The notes: generated by a model not told the origin, from the letters alone. Counted from the first letter of the stretch, positions 7,604-17,144 are shown. The stretch: 64,000 nt of DNA from RHLJ01 sp965222205 (GCA_965222205.1 OZ244932.1:2852001-2916000); one strand, 5' to 3'. A program made the numbers and translations.

Positions 7604-8875
7604 ATGAGCACTCCCAATTCTAAACATCACCTGCTAATCCTGATCTTTCTCTCGCTAGTACTTTATTCTTCGGATATGAATGCGCAGGAGATAGTAGGGG
7701 AACCTTTAACTCCATGGACACCGGGCACATTGGATATTCATGAAATTGCTACCGGAAGGGGTTCATCTACTTTTTTTAATCTTCCTGACGGAACAACCAT
7801 GTTATTTGATGCCGGCGAGTTTACAGAAACAAATCAAGAGTGGAGGATTCCCAGATACGTAGAACCAAAGCCTGATGAAAGCAGAACATCCGGGGAATGG
7901 ATTACAAGGTATATTGAACGAATTCTTGAGAGCAGAGAGAATAAACAAATTGATTATGCCATGCCCTCACACTTCCACTGGGACCATATGGGGCAGGCTA
8001 CTGATAATTCTCCTGAATCTGAATATGGAGACTATCTTTTGACCGGTTTTACAATGGTTGGAGAATCTTTTCCTATTAAAACCATGCTTGATCGAGGGTG
8101 GCCTGATTATGATTATCTCGCAAACCCTGATGACAGATCTTTATTGAATTATCGGAAATTCATCGACTGGCAGATTGCTAATAACTCAATGAAAGCCGAA
8201 CGGTTTATTCCCGGCAGAAATGACCAGATTGTTTTGAAAAAAGACCCTGAAAAGTACCCTCAATTCTCCGTACGAAATATAGCCGCTAATGGAGAAGTAT
8301 GGACGGGAGTCTCAACCAATACAAAAAAACACTTCCCTCCTTTGGAAAGCTTAGACCCATCTGAATATCCGAATGAAAATATCAGCAGCCTTGCGTTACG
8401 CATGAGCTATGGATCTTTTGACTACTTTACCGGTGGCGATATTGCAGGAATTGCTCTGGAAGGCAAACCCTCCTTCTATGATGTTGAAACTCCTATCGCA
8501 AAAGCAGTCGGGCCAGTTGAGGTAAGTGTTTTAAACCATCATGGATATATAGATTCTCAAAATGCTTTTTTTGTAGAAACTTTAAGGCCACAAGTCTGGA
8601 TTCTTTCTGTATGGGACTCCGCTCACCCTAGTCCGATGGTATACAAAAGATTGCAATCTACCTTTTTGTACCCTTATAAAAGAGATATCTTTACAACTGC
8701 TATGCACGAAGCCAATAAACTTGTAGTTGTTGGCTTAGATCAATTAGCAAGTGATAACGGTCATATTGTTGTACGGGTTGAACCTGACGGAAAAACATTC
8801 CACATAATTGTGATCGATAACACGGATGAGCAAATGCTTGTAAAATCAGTACACGGGCCTTATTATTCCAGATAA
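7604..8875 (+). CDS. Exported metallo-beta-lactamase-fold hydrolase
   Basis: A 423-residue protein with a signal peptide ending near SSDMNAQ, so periplasmic or secreted. The metal motif HFHWDHMGQ (about residues 123-131) is the HxHxDH signature. Further candidate ligands appear in YFTGGDIAG and in VLNHHGY. The layout recalls ComEC/Rec2-type and other MBL hydrolases with an extended C-terminal region. The porin gene begins within about 25-85 bp on the same strand, so hydrolysis and uptake of a substrate may be linked. The substrate is unknown. Confidence 0.82.
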   Translation: MSTPNSKHHLLILIFLSLVLYSSDMNAQEIVGEPLTPWTPGTLDIHEIATGRGSSTFFNLPDGTTMLFDAGEFTETNQEWRIPRYVEPKPDESRTSGEWITRYIERILESRENKQIDYAMPSHFHWDHMGQATDNSPESEYGDYLLTGFTMVGESFPIKTMLDRGWPDYDYLANPDDRSLLNYRKFIDWQIANNSMKAERFIPGRNDQIVLKKDPEKYPQFSVRNIAANGEVWTGVSTNTKKHFPPLESLDPSEYPNENISSLALRMSYGSFDYFTGGDIAGIALEGKPSFYDVETPIAKAVGPVEVSVLNHHGYIDSQNAFFVETLRPQVWILSVWDSAHPSPMVYKRLQSTFLYPYKRDIFTTAMHEANKLVVVGLDQLASDNGHIVVRVEPDGKTFHIIVIDNTDEQMLVKSVHGPYYSR

Positions 8876-8959
8876 TACATTGTCTTTTAGCGAGTAATAG
8901 TCATCCGGAAAGCCCCGATTTTATTTTTTCTTTTTCTTACCTCTCCGCTCTTAGGGCAG

Positions 8960-10066
8960 GTGAACCCCCCTTTTTTTGAAAACTTAGAAACCGGGTTCAA
9001 TTATACCGGGGATGTGTACACAAACCTAACCGGCGGGCTGGAAACCGGGGTTCGGTATATGGATAACATTGGTGTTGTAGCTGAATTCGATATTAAAGGC
9101 GCCAGCTTCTTTTTCTATGGTTTAGGAAATCAAGGTAAAAATATCTCTGAGATTGTGGGTGATGTGCAAACTGTTTCGAATATAGCTTCCAGAAATTCCT
9201 GGCGATTATATGAAGCCTGGGTAAACAAGCCTCTGCCTTCAATGAAAAGCTCTGTACTGTTTGGGCTGTATAATTTGAATTCAGAGTTTGACTTTATAAA
9301 TACCGGTGCTTTGTTCATTAATAGCTCACACGGTATCGGAAGAGAGTTCTCTTCTTCCGGTATTACCGGACCTTCCATTTTCCCATTAACTTCATTAGCA
9401 GCCAGACTCAAAATAAATCCTATCAATGGAATCATTCTAAAATTTGCGATTTTGGATGCAGTTCCATCAGACCCTGTAAATACCACCGGAACTTCTGTTC
9501 TTCTCAGAGAAAGCGAAGGCGCGCTGCTGGTTTCGGAAATCTCAGTATCAAAAACAGGGGATAATGCAGAAGCACTACTGGACAGGGGAGTGAATGAAGA
9601 AACTCCTTTTCGTCTGGTCTTAGGGGGATGGAAATATACCGAAGAACGAACCGGGTGGCTTGGTGATGCAGAATCCGATCATGGAGTATATGCCTTTGGT
9701 GAAATTACCTTACAAAACAGACTCTCTTTTTTTGGAAGAGCCGGAGCTGCTAATCGGGATATCAATCGTTACAATTATTATTTAGGAGCAGGACTAAATT
9801 TTTCGGGAGTATTGAAAAACAGACCTGAGGATATTCTCGGACTTGCCGTAGCGCTGCCAATTAACAGTGATGATTTTGTATTGGTAGAAGAACGTCGGGG
9901 AAATGATTTTTCGCAGAATGAGTTAAACATTGAACTTACATACTTAATGAACATCTCAGAACATGTAAGCCTCAAGTTTGATGCTCAGTACATTCAACAT
10001 CCAAATCAGGCTCCTGATATTGATGACGCTTTTGTAATTGGAATTCGAAGTATGTTTGGGTTTTAA
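8960..10066 (+). CDS. OprB-like carbohydrate porin family protein
   Basis: The 368-residue translated region is a beta-barrel. It opens FENLETGFNYTGDVYTNLTGG, has alternating aromatic strands throughout and ends in a C-terminal Phe (SMFGF), as outer-membrane barrels do. It resembles OprB-type porins that pass sugars or other solutes. GTG 8960 is the first canonical start but encodes the residue just after an apparent signal peptide. The same frame is open from 8891 and encodes VIRKAPILFFLFL TSPLLGQ, with no ATG, GTG or TTG. The true start is therefore probably the ATA at 8897 or a lost start codon. It follows the MBL gene closely. Confidence 0.8.
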   Translation: MNPPFFENLETGFNYTGDVYTNLTGGLETGVRYMDNIGVVAEFDIKGASFFFYGLGNQGKNISEIVGDVQTVSNIASRNSWRLYEAWVNKPLPSMKSSVLFGLYNLNSEFDFINTGALFINSSHGIGREFSSSGITGPSIFPLTSLAARLKINPINGIILKFAILDAVPSDPVNTTGTSVLLRESEGALLVSEISVSKTGDNAEALLDRGVNEETPFRLVLGGWKYTEERTGWLGDAESDHGVYAFGEITLQNRLSFFGRAGAANRDINRYNYYLGAGLNFSGVLKNRPEDILGLAVALPINSDDFVLVEERRGNDFSQNELNIELTYLMNISEHVSLKFDAQYIQHPNQAPDIDDAFVIGIRSMFGF

Positions 10067-10086
10067 AAAACTTAATTACTCCCTTT

Positions 10087-10169
10087 TGTCATTCGAGCGA
10101 ATGAGAGAAATCTACAGCTACTGAAAAGCTCTTTAGATTTCTCAGTCGGCAAGCTCCTTCGAAATGACA
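10087..10169. repeat. REP-like intergenic palindrome
   Basis: TGTCATT.CGA pairs with TCGAAATGACA at the outside, and a perfect inner 10-base pair (GAGAAATCTA at 10105-10114, TAGATTTCTC at 10134-10143) forms a long hairpin. Its 'attcgagcgaa...ccttcgaaatgac' wording is typical of dispersed Bacteroidota intergenic repeats. It lies between the porin and ABC transporter genes and has no coding capacity. Confidence 0.7.
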
Positions 10170-10279
10170 AGTATAATTCATAGAGTAAACAGACTTTTTC
10201 CCCTGTAATAATTCGTGCGATTTTGTAACTAATACAGTATCGTTGAATGCAATGTCATCCAGATAAAAAACTAACTCGT

Positions 10280-11176
10280 ATGAAGCTTTCATTATCCAAT
10301 ATTTCCAAGACCTACAAAAACGGGGTAGAAGCCCTTGATAACGTCTCCATCGAAATTGAAGCGGGTATGTTTGGCTTGCTTGGACCCAATGGTGCCGGTA
10401 AATCAACGTTGATGAGAACCATTGCAACTCTCCAGGCTCCTGATAGTGGAACTGCTTTTTTAGATGACCTGGATATTCTAAATAATCAAATTACCCTCCG
10501 GAAAATGCTGGGATATTTACCACAATCATTTGGAGTATATCCAAAAATGAGTGCGGAAGATCTGCTTGATTACTTCGCAAAACTTAAAGGGATCTCAGAT
10601 AAAACCGATCGGAAAAAGATTGTGACTGCTGCGCTGGAAGTAACGAACCTGTATGAAGTCCGCAGGAAACATGTAGCAGGGTATTCCGGAGGGATGAAAC
10701 AACGTTTTGGAATTGCACAGCTCTTACTCAACGACCCAAAACTTATTATTGTAGATGAACCCACCGCCGGACTTGATCCCGCAGAACGGCAGCGTTTCCT
10801 GAATGTGCTTCGCGAAATTGGAACCAATAACATTGTGATTTTCTCCACCCACATTGTGGATGATGTAAAAGAGCTTTGTACCGATATGGCCATTTTAAAC
10901 GGAGGAAAAATACTTTCTCACCAAACCCCGAGAGAAGCCACTCAAAGGTTATCCGGTCAAATCTGGACTAAAGATATTCCCCGCGACGAACTCGATAACT
11001 ATGAAACAAGCTTCAATGTGATTTCTTCTAATTTCAACGAGGATAACAGCCTCAATATTCGGGTACATAGTCTCGAACGTCCTGATGAAAGCTTCAACCC
11101 TAAAATCCCCGAACTGGAAGATGTCTATTTTGTGACACTACATGAGGGTGAAAACGTCTTAACTGCAGAGGGATAA
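10280..11176 (+). CDS. ABC transporter ATP-binding protein
   Basis: The 298-residue ATPase has Walker A GPNGAGKST, Q-loop region YLPQSFGVYP, signature YSGGMKQR, Walker B LIIVDEPTAGLD and the switch His in STHIVDD. It energises the permease encoded 1 bp downstream. The ATG at 10280 gives the normal MKLSLSNISKTY start; an in-frame ATG at 10247 would add 11 residues lacking family character. A C-terminal extension of about 80 residues follows the ATPase core, as in ABC-2 exporters. Confidence 0.95.
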   Translation: MKLSLSNISKTYKNGVEALDNVSIEIEAGMFGLLGPNGAGKSTLMRTIATLQAPDSGTAFLDDLDILNNQITLRKMLGYLPQSFGVYPKMSAEDLLDYFAKLKGISDKTDRKKIVTAALEVTNLYEVRRKHVAGYSGGMKQRFGIAQLLLNDPKLIIVDEPTAGLDPAERQRFLNVLREIGTNNIVIFSTHIVDDVKELCTDMAILNGGKILSHQTPREATQRLSGQIWTKDIPRDELDNYETSFNVISSNFNEDNSLNIRVHSLERPDESFNPKIPELEDVYFVTLHEGENVLTAEG

Positions 11177-11177
11177 G

Positions 11178-14100
11178 ATGTTTCTGAATATTTTTGTTTA
11201 TGAAATCAAGGCTTGGTTTAAGAGGCCATTGTTTTATGTGTATGGTGGAATCATTTTCATGCTTGCCACTTTTAGCATGTCTGCCGCAGCCGGTATTTTT
11301 GAAGGGATTACTGTAGCCATTAACTCGGTAACTATTGTTAACTCCGCATCGGCTATTAATGCTTTATTGAATGAAATGACGTTGTTCATTTATTTCCTGC
11401 TCCCATCCATTGTGGGCGGAACCATCTACAAAGATTTTAAATATGAGATGTATTCCATCACCTTTTCCTATCCTTTCAGAAAATGGGAATACCTGCTTGC
11501 AAAGTTCTTTAGTGGATTGGTAATCGCTCTTCTTATTGTGGTTTTTGCGGCGATCGGCATAATGATTGGAAGCGTGATGCCAGGGACGAATCCCGACTTA
11601 CTAGGTCCTTTTGAATTGATGAATTACATTCAGTCTTTCATCATCTACATCATACCGAACCTGTTCTTTTATGGGGCTATTGTATTTGCAGTGGTCACTT
11701 TTTCGCGGAGCGTGAGTGTTGGTTTTATCACCGTTCTCACCTTGGTTCTGCTCCAAATAGTTGCCAGCAATCTTACTTCCGGTCTTGATAACAAAGTACT
11801 TTCCGCGATGCTTGATCCCTTTGGAGCTGCTGCGAATCAATATTACACAGAGTATTGGTCGGTGTATGAACAAAATGAAAACTCACTCCCTCTTGGCCCG
11901 ATTGTAATCTACAACCGTCTGCTTTGGACCGGTATTGGCTTACTTGTGTTCGGGTTTGTGTATCGTGTGTTCAGTTTTAGCCAACAAGCGTTTTCGTTTA
12001 GCTTCTTCCGCAAAAAAGGAGAGGCGGTTCTAAAGAAAAATTTTGGGAGTATTATGGCGGTGGAGCTTCCGAAAGTAAAGTTTGATCACTCCTTTATACA
12101 AAACCTGAAATTATCCTGGAGTATTTCTAATACCGATCTGCTCTACATCATTAAGGGTTGGCCATTTATTATTATCTCAATTATCGGGGTATTAATATCG
12201 CTGCTTACGATTACAGTCAGCGGGGAAATTTTCGGGACTAATACCCTTCCGGTAACCTGGCAGATGCTCTCACTTCCCGGCACATTCTTCGGGCTGTTTA
12301 TCAATTTACTTACGTTTCTGTATGCGGGAATTCTACTCCACAGAAGCCGAACTTATAATGTAGACCAACTGCTGCATTCCACACCGATCCCTAATTGGGC
12401 ATTGTTGCTTTCCACCCTCTTCTCTGTGGTAAAAATGCAGGCTATACTTCTTAGTACTATTATGTTTGTTGGAGTAGGAGTACAAATTTATAATGGCTAC
12501 TTCAATTTCGAGCTTGGGCTCTATCTTTTTGACCTCTACGGAATCCAGCTTATTCATGTAGTGATTTGGGCCTTACTTGGCATTTTCGTTCACACCTGGT
12601 TCAAGAATTACTACATCGGTTTTTTCCTGCTTCTCCTCATTTCTATTGGTATAACATTTCTGGATGGAGTAGGCATAGAGCAGGATATCTTTAAGTACAA
12701 TCAAGCTCCCGGAACTCCTTATTCTGATATGAATGGATATGGAAGTTCTTTGGCACCATATTTTGTATATAAAATGTACTGGTTGATGCTTGGAATCTTC
12801 TTCTACATCGTATCAATCCTATTCTATCGCCGGGAAATTACAGACAAATTTAAACAACGTTGGCAAAGTGCTAAGAGAGCGTTTTCTCCTCTTCTTTCGG
12901 CGTTATTCATGTTCTCCTTAGGCTCTTTCTTCTTTATTGGGGGATACATTTACTATGTAGACAATATTGAGAATGAATATCTCTCCTCTAAAGAAATAGA
13001 AGCTCAAAGAGCTCAGTGGGAAATCAATTATGGGAAATACGAACATATTCCTCAACCCAGAATAACAAGCGCGAAGATTGATCTCGATATCTATCCTGAG
13101 ACAAGAGATTTTAAGGCAAAGGGAACGTATATACTTAAGAATAAAACCCCTTTTGCCATTGACTCCATTCATATCGATCACAATAGCAGCGAAACTAATT
13201 TTAGTTTTGAAACTGATTACGAACTGGTGATGGAAGACGATACCATGAACTACGATATTTTCCAGCTTGCCAATGCTCTTCAACCCGGTGATTCAGTGGT
13301 ATTTAATTTTGAAGTATGGAATGAACCAAATACTGTCCTGAGAAATAACTCCCCAATCCTTGAGAATGGAACCTTCATCAATAACAGCCTGTTTCCAAGA
13401 ATAGGATATAATCCTCAAAGTGAGTTAATCGGCGAATCATCCCGTGAGAAATTCGGGCTTCCTCCCAAAGACCGGATGCCCCCTCAGTCCGATAGTGCTT
13501 CACTGCAAAATAACTACATTTCCTATGATGCAGACTGGATTGATTTTGAAACTACCATTAGTACTTCTACCGATCAAATTTCCATAGCCCCGGGTTATCT
13601 TCAGGATGAGTGGGAAGAAAATGGACGGCGGTATTTCCATTACAAAATGGATTCTAAAATGCTCAACTTCTATTCGTTTATTTCTGCCAGATTTGAAGTT
13701 GCTACAGATGAATGGAATGGGCTCCCTATTGAGGTTTACTACCACAAAGATCATGATTACAATATTGACCGAATGATCAAAGGAGTTAAACGTGGATTAG
13801 ATTATTATACCCAAGAATTCAGCCCGTATCAGCACAAACAGGTTCGTATTTTGGAATTCCCAAGAACAAGCGGGGGCTTCGCTCAATCCTTCGCGAATAC
13901 CATTCCCTACTCTGAGGCAATCGGGTTTATCGCACAGGTTGACGACGAAGACGACTCCGGAGTAGATTATCCATTCAATATTACCGCTCATGAAGTGGCG
14001 CACCAATGGTGGGCACATCAGGTGATTGGAGCCAATGTTCAGGGTGCTACGGTGATGTCAGAAAGTATGTCGGAGTACAGCGCGCTTAAAGTATTGGAAA

Positions 14101-14834
14101 AAGAACATGGCGAAACCCAAATGAGAGTATTCCTGAAAGATGCATTGGATAGTTATCTCTTAGGCCGTGCGTCCGAAGGGATCAAAGAAAAACCGCTGTT
14201 GTACAACGAAAACCAACCCTATATACATTACAACAAAGGTTCTCTGGTGTTATATGCGTTGAGTGATTATATCGGAGAAACGAAGATGAATGCCGCATTG
14301 AGCAGATATATTGACGCAGTCGCTTTCCAGAATGCGCCATATACCACTTCTACTGAGTTTTTAAGTTACCTGAATGACGCCACTCCCGATTCTCTGAAAT
14401 ATCTGCTTCATGATATGTTTGAGACCATCACGTTGTATGATAATCAAGTCAAAGAATCCAGCTTTACTGAAACAGAAGACGGCACTTATGAAGTCAACTT
14501 AACCGTTCAGACTTCGAAATACGCCAATAGTCCACAAGGTAGGCGAATTTATAAAAACGCTGACGGCGACAGTTTGGCTCTGGAAGTAGAAGGATTATCC
14601 CGTCCCATTCAATCTCTGCCCCTGCAAGACTGGATTGATGTAGGTGTATTTGGTGTGGATGAAGATGGTAATGAAACCGTGCTCTATCTCAAGAAACATA
14701 AATTCGATGCTATCGAAACCACCTTAACCATTACTGTTGATGAGGAACCCACATCCGCAGGAATTGACCCTTACAACAAGTTGATCGATACCGTTTCGGA
14801 TGATAATCGTAGGCCTTTGAGGGAAGAAGAATAA
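11178..14834 (+). CDS. ABC-2 permease fused to M1-family aminopeptidase
   Basis: This 1218-residue protein has two parts. Residues 1 to about 600 form two sets of hydrophobic segments like an ABC-2 permease dimer in one chain. Residues from about 625 to the end form an M1 (gluzincin) peptidase. The zinc motif HEVAHQWWAHQ begins near residue 938, with a Glu about 20 residues later (SESMSEYSAL), and the substrate-binding region includes SGGFAQSFAN near 900. The ATPase gene ends 1 bp upstream, so the two form a transporter. The peptidase probably faces the periplasm. The architecture is known in Bacteroidota, but the substrate is unknown. Coupled export and trimming of a peptide is an inference. 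Confidence 0.93.
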   Translation: MFLNIFVYEIKAWFKRPLFYVYGGIIFMLATFSMSAAAGIFEGITVAINSVTIVNSASAINALLNEMTLFIYFLLPSIVGGTIYKDFKYEMYSITFSYPFRKWEYLLAKFFSGLVIALLIVVFAAIGIMIGSVMPGTNPDLLGPFELMNYIQSFIIYIIPNLFFYGAIVFAVVTFSRSVSVGFITVLTLVLLQIVASNLTSGLDNKVLSAMLDPFGAAANQYYTEYWSVYEQNENSLPLGPIVIYNRLLWTGIGLLVFGFVYRVFSFSQQAFSFSFFRKKGEAVLKKNFGSIMAVELPKVKFDHSFIQNLKLSWSISNTDLLYIIKGWPFIIISIIGVLISLLTITVSGEIFGTNTLPVTWQMLSLPGTFFGLFINLLTFLYAGILLHRSRTYNVDQLLHSTPIPNWALLLSTLFSVVKMQAILLSTIMFVGVGVQIYNGYFNFELGLYLFDLYGIQLIHVVIWALLGIFVHTWFKNYYIGFFLLLLISIGITFLDGVGIEQDIFKYNQAPGTPYSDMNGYGSSLAPYFVYKMYWLMLGIFFYIVSILFYRREITDKFKQRWQSAKRAFSPLLSALFMFSLGSFFFIGGYIYYVDNIENEYLSSKEIEAQRAQWEINYGKYEHIPQPRITSAKIDLDIYPETRDFKAKGTYILKNKTPFAIDSIHIDHNSSETNFSFETDYELVMEDDTMNYDIFQLANALQPGDSVVFNFEVWNEPNTVLRNNSPILENGTFINNSLFPRIGYNPQSELIGESSREKFGLPPKDRMPPQSDSASLQNNYISYDADWIDFETTISTSTDQISIAPGYLQDEWEENGRRYFHYKMDSKMLNFYSFISARFEVATDEWNGLPIEVYYHKDHDYNIDRMIKGVKRGLDYYTQEFSPYQHKQVRILEFPRTSGGFAQSFANTIPYSEAIGFIAQVDDEDDSGVDYPFNITAHEVAHQWWAHQVIGANVQGATVMSESMSEYSALKVLEKEHGETQMRVFLKDALDSYLLGRASEGIKEKPLLYNENQPYIHYNKGSLVLYALSDYIGETKMNAALSRYIDAVAFQNAPYTTSTEFLSYLNDATPDSLKYLLHDMFETITLYDNQVKESSFTETEDGTYEVNLTVQTSKYANSPQGRRIYKNADGDSLALEVEGLSRPIQSLPLQDWIDVGVFGVDEDGNETVLYLKKHKFDAIETTLTITVDEEPTSAGIDPYNKLIDTVSDDNRRPLREEE

Positions 14835-14895
14835 GACTACTTTGTTCCTCGCAGATGAATCCTTCTTAATTGAATATTCCTTGTTGATTATTCTT
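14835..14895 (+). repeat. Direct repeat copy A
   Basis: The 61 bases match 16019-16079 with four mismatches in the same orientation. The copy begins immediately after the stop codon of the ABC/M1 gene. Together the copies bracket a lipoprotein gene. Confidence 0.9.
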
Positions 14896-15051
14896 CATTC
14901 CTTTCTTCCAATGGTCTCCGTCGGAACCTATTTATACAATTATTCCAGTCACCGCTCCAACGCAGAGCATTAGAGCGAGACGAAAGCCTTTTCTTTCCTT
15001 TTCTAATAATATTAGCTACAAAGAAGCCTGGTACACCTAATTAATAAAAGT

Positions 15052-15072
15052 CATCCCCGAGAAGCGGGGATG
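15052..15072 (-). terminator. Terminator of the downstream-reading lipoprotein gene
   Basis: CATCCCC and GGGGATG form a 7-bp stem around GAGAAGC. On the minus strand it is followed by 'acttttatt'. It lies 28 bp after the stop of the 15100-15882 gene. The remaining 14896-15051 interval holds degenerate repeat sequence and no gene. Confidence 0.6.
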
Positions 15073-15099
15073 TGGGGCTGTATAAAACCTGATGGAATA

Positions 15100-15882
15100 C
15101 TAAGAGCAGCTTACGTTATCGCCATTTTCATCCCAGCAAACCTGTCCCTGAGTAGAGTTTTGAAAATAGCCTGTACCTGTATTCGAATCCCAATAGATCA
15201 CACTGGTAGCAGAGTTTTCATCGGTAATAGTAAGCGTATTGTCTGGGAGATCTTTCACATACTCTAATCCGGAAAAAGAGCTCTCGCCAAAGGTGATTGT
15301 AAAAGTGGCATCAGTATCACTTTCGATATCCCAGTTGTAGCTCATAACAGGTGAACTTGACTGTGCATCAAAATTATAGAAATTCCATTGCCCTTCATTC
15401 GAAGTATTCTTTACAAACCCATCGATAAACTTATAATCATCGAAAGACAACTCACTACTTGTAGCTGACAGATACATGGCCCAGTCGGTTTGTTCTGTTT
15501 TTACTTCTGCTGTAAGGCGTATGGTTACAGAAGCACCTGCTCCAGAGCTGGTATAACTCCAAACCCAAACTCCATTCTCAAGAGATGCGTCCACTCCCTC
15601 AGCTGAAGCTGTAAAACTTGTTGGTAATGAGCTGAAACCTGTCATAATAGCTTCAATTGAACTCGTAAGTGTAGCTGCAATGATGAAATTTTCCCCAGCT
15701 AGTATTTCTGCATGATCCTTCACTTTAGATTTGAAAAACCCGAACTCAGGAATACCTTCCTCCAGATTTGGTATTTCTGGAGCTACTTCATCAACACCCG
15801 TTCCGGAGTCGCTACATGCGCTGAATACAATAATTAGTGCTAAAAAAAATGCTGCGTAGTTCTTTAATTTGAGATTTCTCAT
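15100..15882 (-). CDS. Hypothetical lipoprotein
   Basis: A 260-residue protein with a lipoprotein signal (VFSAC, Cys23) followed by a Gly/Asp/Glu linker (SDSGTGVDEVAPEIPNLEEG). The remainder is beta-rich, Ser/Thr-rich and acidic, and it ends in a Cys-bearing tail (QVCWDENGDNVSCS) that could form a disulfide or bind calcium. I do not recognise a family. It is flanked by two 61-bp direct repeats (14835 and 16019) and reads opposite to the ABC/M1 gene. Recent acquisition or duplication is possible. Confidence 0.75.
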   Translation of the reverse strand: MRNLKLKNYAAFFLALIIVFSACSDSGTGVDEVAPEIPNLEEGIPEFGFFKSKVKDHAEILAGENFIIAATLTSSIEAIMTGFSSLPTSFTASAEGVDASLENGVWVWSYTSSGAGASVTIRLTAEVKTEQTDWAMYLSATSSELSFDDYKFIDGFVKNTSNEGQWNFYNFDAQSSSPVMSYNWDIESDTDATFTITFGESSFSGLEYVKDLPDNTLTITDENSATSVIYWDSNTGTGYFQNSTQGQVCWDENGDNVSCS

Positions 15883-15968
15883 GGTTTTTAAATGAATGAA
15901 TAGTTAAATCTTTTTTATATCTCTGATATATATAATTTTACGAAAAAAAGAACAATGATTTTAAAAAA

Positions 15969-15993
15969 AAATCACGCGCGAAGCGAAGTGATC
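15969..15993. repeat. Short REP-like sequence
   Basis: A 'atcac..gcgaagc..aagtgatctc' sequence with outer dyad ATCAC/GTGAT. The same wording occurs at about 52097-52122, suggesting a dispersed repeat family. It lies upstream of the lipoprotein promoter region. Confidence 0.5.
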
Positions 15994-16018
15994 TCAATAT
16001 CTATGCCCTACAAAACAA

Positions 16019-16079
16019 GACTGCTTTGTTCCACGCAGATGAATCATTCTTAATTGAATATTCCTTGTTGAATATTCTT
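16019..16079 (+). repeat. Direct repeat copy B
   Basis: Partner of 14835-14895, 57 of 61 bases identical. It lies 9 bp from the end of the isomerase gene. Internally it repeats 'aatattc' motifs. Confidence 0.9.
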
Positions 16080-16088
16080 AATTGCTCA

Positions 16089-17144
16089 TCAGTCAATCCC
16101 CAAAATCCTTTTATTGGTTTCCTCATCCACCTCGCCTCCAGCAAAATCATCGAAGGCTTTTTCGGTTACATTAATGATATAAGCATCAATAAACGGTGCT
16201 CCTTCTTCAGCACCTTGTTGTGGTGATTTTATGCAGCATTCCCATTCCATTACTGCCCAGCCGTCAAATCCATATTGACTCAGCTTAGAGAAAATTGCTG
16301 CGAAGTCAACCTGTCCATCACCTAACGAACGGAAACGCCCGGGACGATCTGCCCAGCCTTGGTATCCACCATATACACCCGATTTACCGGTTGGATTAAA
16401 CTCCGCATCCTTCACATGAAACATACGGATGTGCTCATGATAAAAGTCGATGTGTTGTAAATAATCCAATTGTTGAAGCACATAATGGCTTGGGTCATAC
16501 AACATTTTTACCGCAGCATGATTTCCAGTTGCTTCCAGAAACCGCTCGAAAGTCACTCCGTCGTGGAGATCTTCTCCCGGGTGGATTTCGTAGCATACAT
16601 CCACTCCTTCATTCTTACAATGATCCAAAACAGGCATCCAGCGCTTTGCTAATTCCTCGAAGGCATTTTCTACCAATCCAGCTGGTCGTTGAGGCCAGGG
16701 ATAAACAAACGGCCAGGCTAACGCGCCGGAGAAACTTGCCATCACATCAATACCAAAATGTTTGCTCGCTGTGGCAGCCCACTTCACTTGCTGTTTTGCC
16801 CATTCCGTTCTTTCCTTTGGTTTACCGTGAAGGTGTTCCGGAGCAAAACCATCAAACATGGTATCGAAGGCAGGGTGCACGGCAACTAACTGCCCCTGTA
16901 AATGAGTGGAAAGCTCTGAAATCTCTACTCCGGCTTCGTTGGCAATACCTTTGATTTCATCGCAATAGTCTTTGCTGGTTCCTGCTTTTTCTAAATCGAT
17001 TACACGAGCATCCCAGCTCGGAATTTGAACAGCTTTGTATCCTAATCCGGCCGCCCATTCGCATATACTCTTCAGATTGTTGAATGGCTCGGTATCGTCT
17101 ATGAACTGAGCCAAAAATATTGCAGGTCCTTTTATCGTCTTCAT
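16089..17144 (-). CDS. Sugar phosphate isomerase/epimerase (xylose-isomerase-like TIM barrel)
   Basis: The 351-residue protein has the AP-endonuclease-2/xylose-isomerase-like TIM barrel metal site, with Glu in CYEIHPGEDLHDG, Asp-His in LYDPSHYV, HVKDAEF and Glu in AVMEWECC. Such proteins isomerise or epimerise sugars, inositols or keto-sugars. A Gfo/Idh/MocA dehydrogenase gene lies just upstream on the same strand, 102 bp away. This is a common pairing in catabolism of inositol-like or oxidised sugars, where one enzyme oxidises and the other isomerises. The exact substrate is not visible. No signal peptide. Confidence 0.9.
   Translation of the reverse strand: MKTIKGPAIFLAQFIDDTEPFNNLKSICEWAAGLGYKAVQIPSWDARVIDLEKAGTSKDYCDEIKGIANEAGVEISELSTHLQGQLVAVHPAFDTMFDGFAPEHLHGKPKERTEWAKQQVKWAATASKHFGIDVMASFSGALAWPFVYPWPQRPAGLVENAFEELAKRWMPVLDHCKNEGVDVCYEIHPGEDLHDGVTFERFLEATGNHAAVKMLYDPSHYVLQQLDYLQHIDFYHEHIRMFHVKDAEFNPTGKSGVYGGYQGWADRPGRFRSLGDGQVDFAAIFSKLSQYGFDGWAVMEWECCIKSPQQGAEEGAPFIDAYIINVTEKAFDDFAGGEVDEETNKRILGID

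Noticed and set aside
16490..16954. 154-residue frame on the plus strand
   Set aside because: It is antisense to the TIM-barrel isomerase gene, with no family character.
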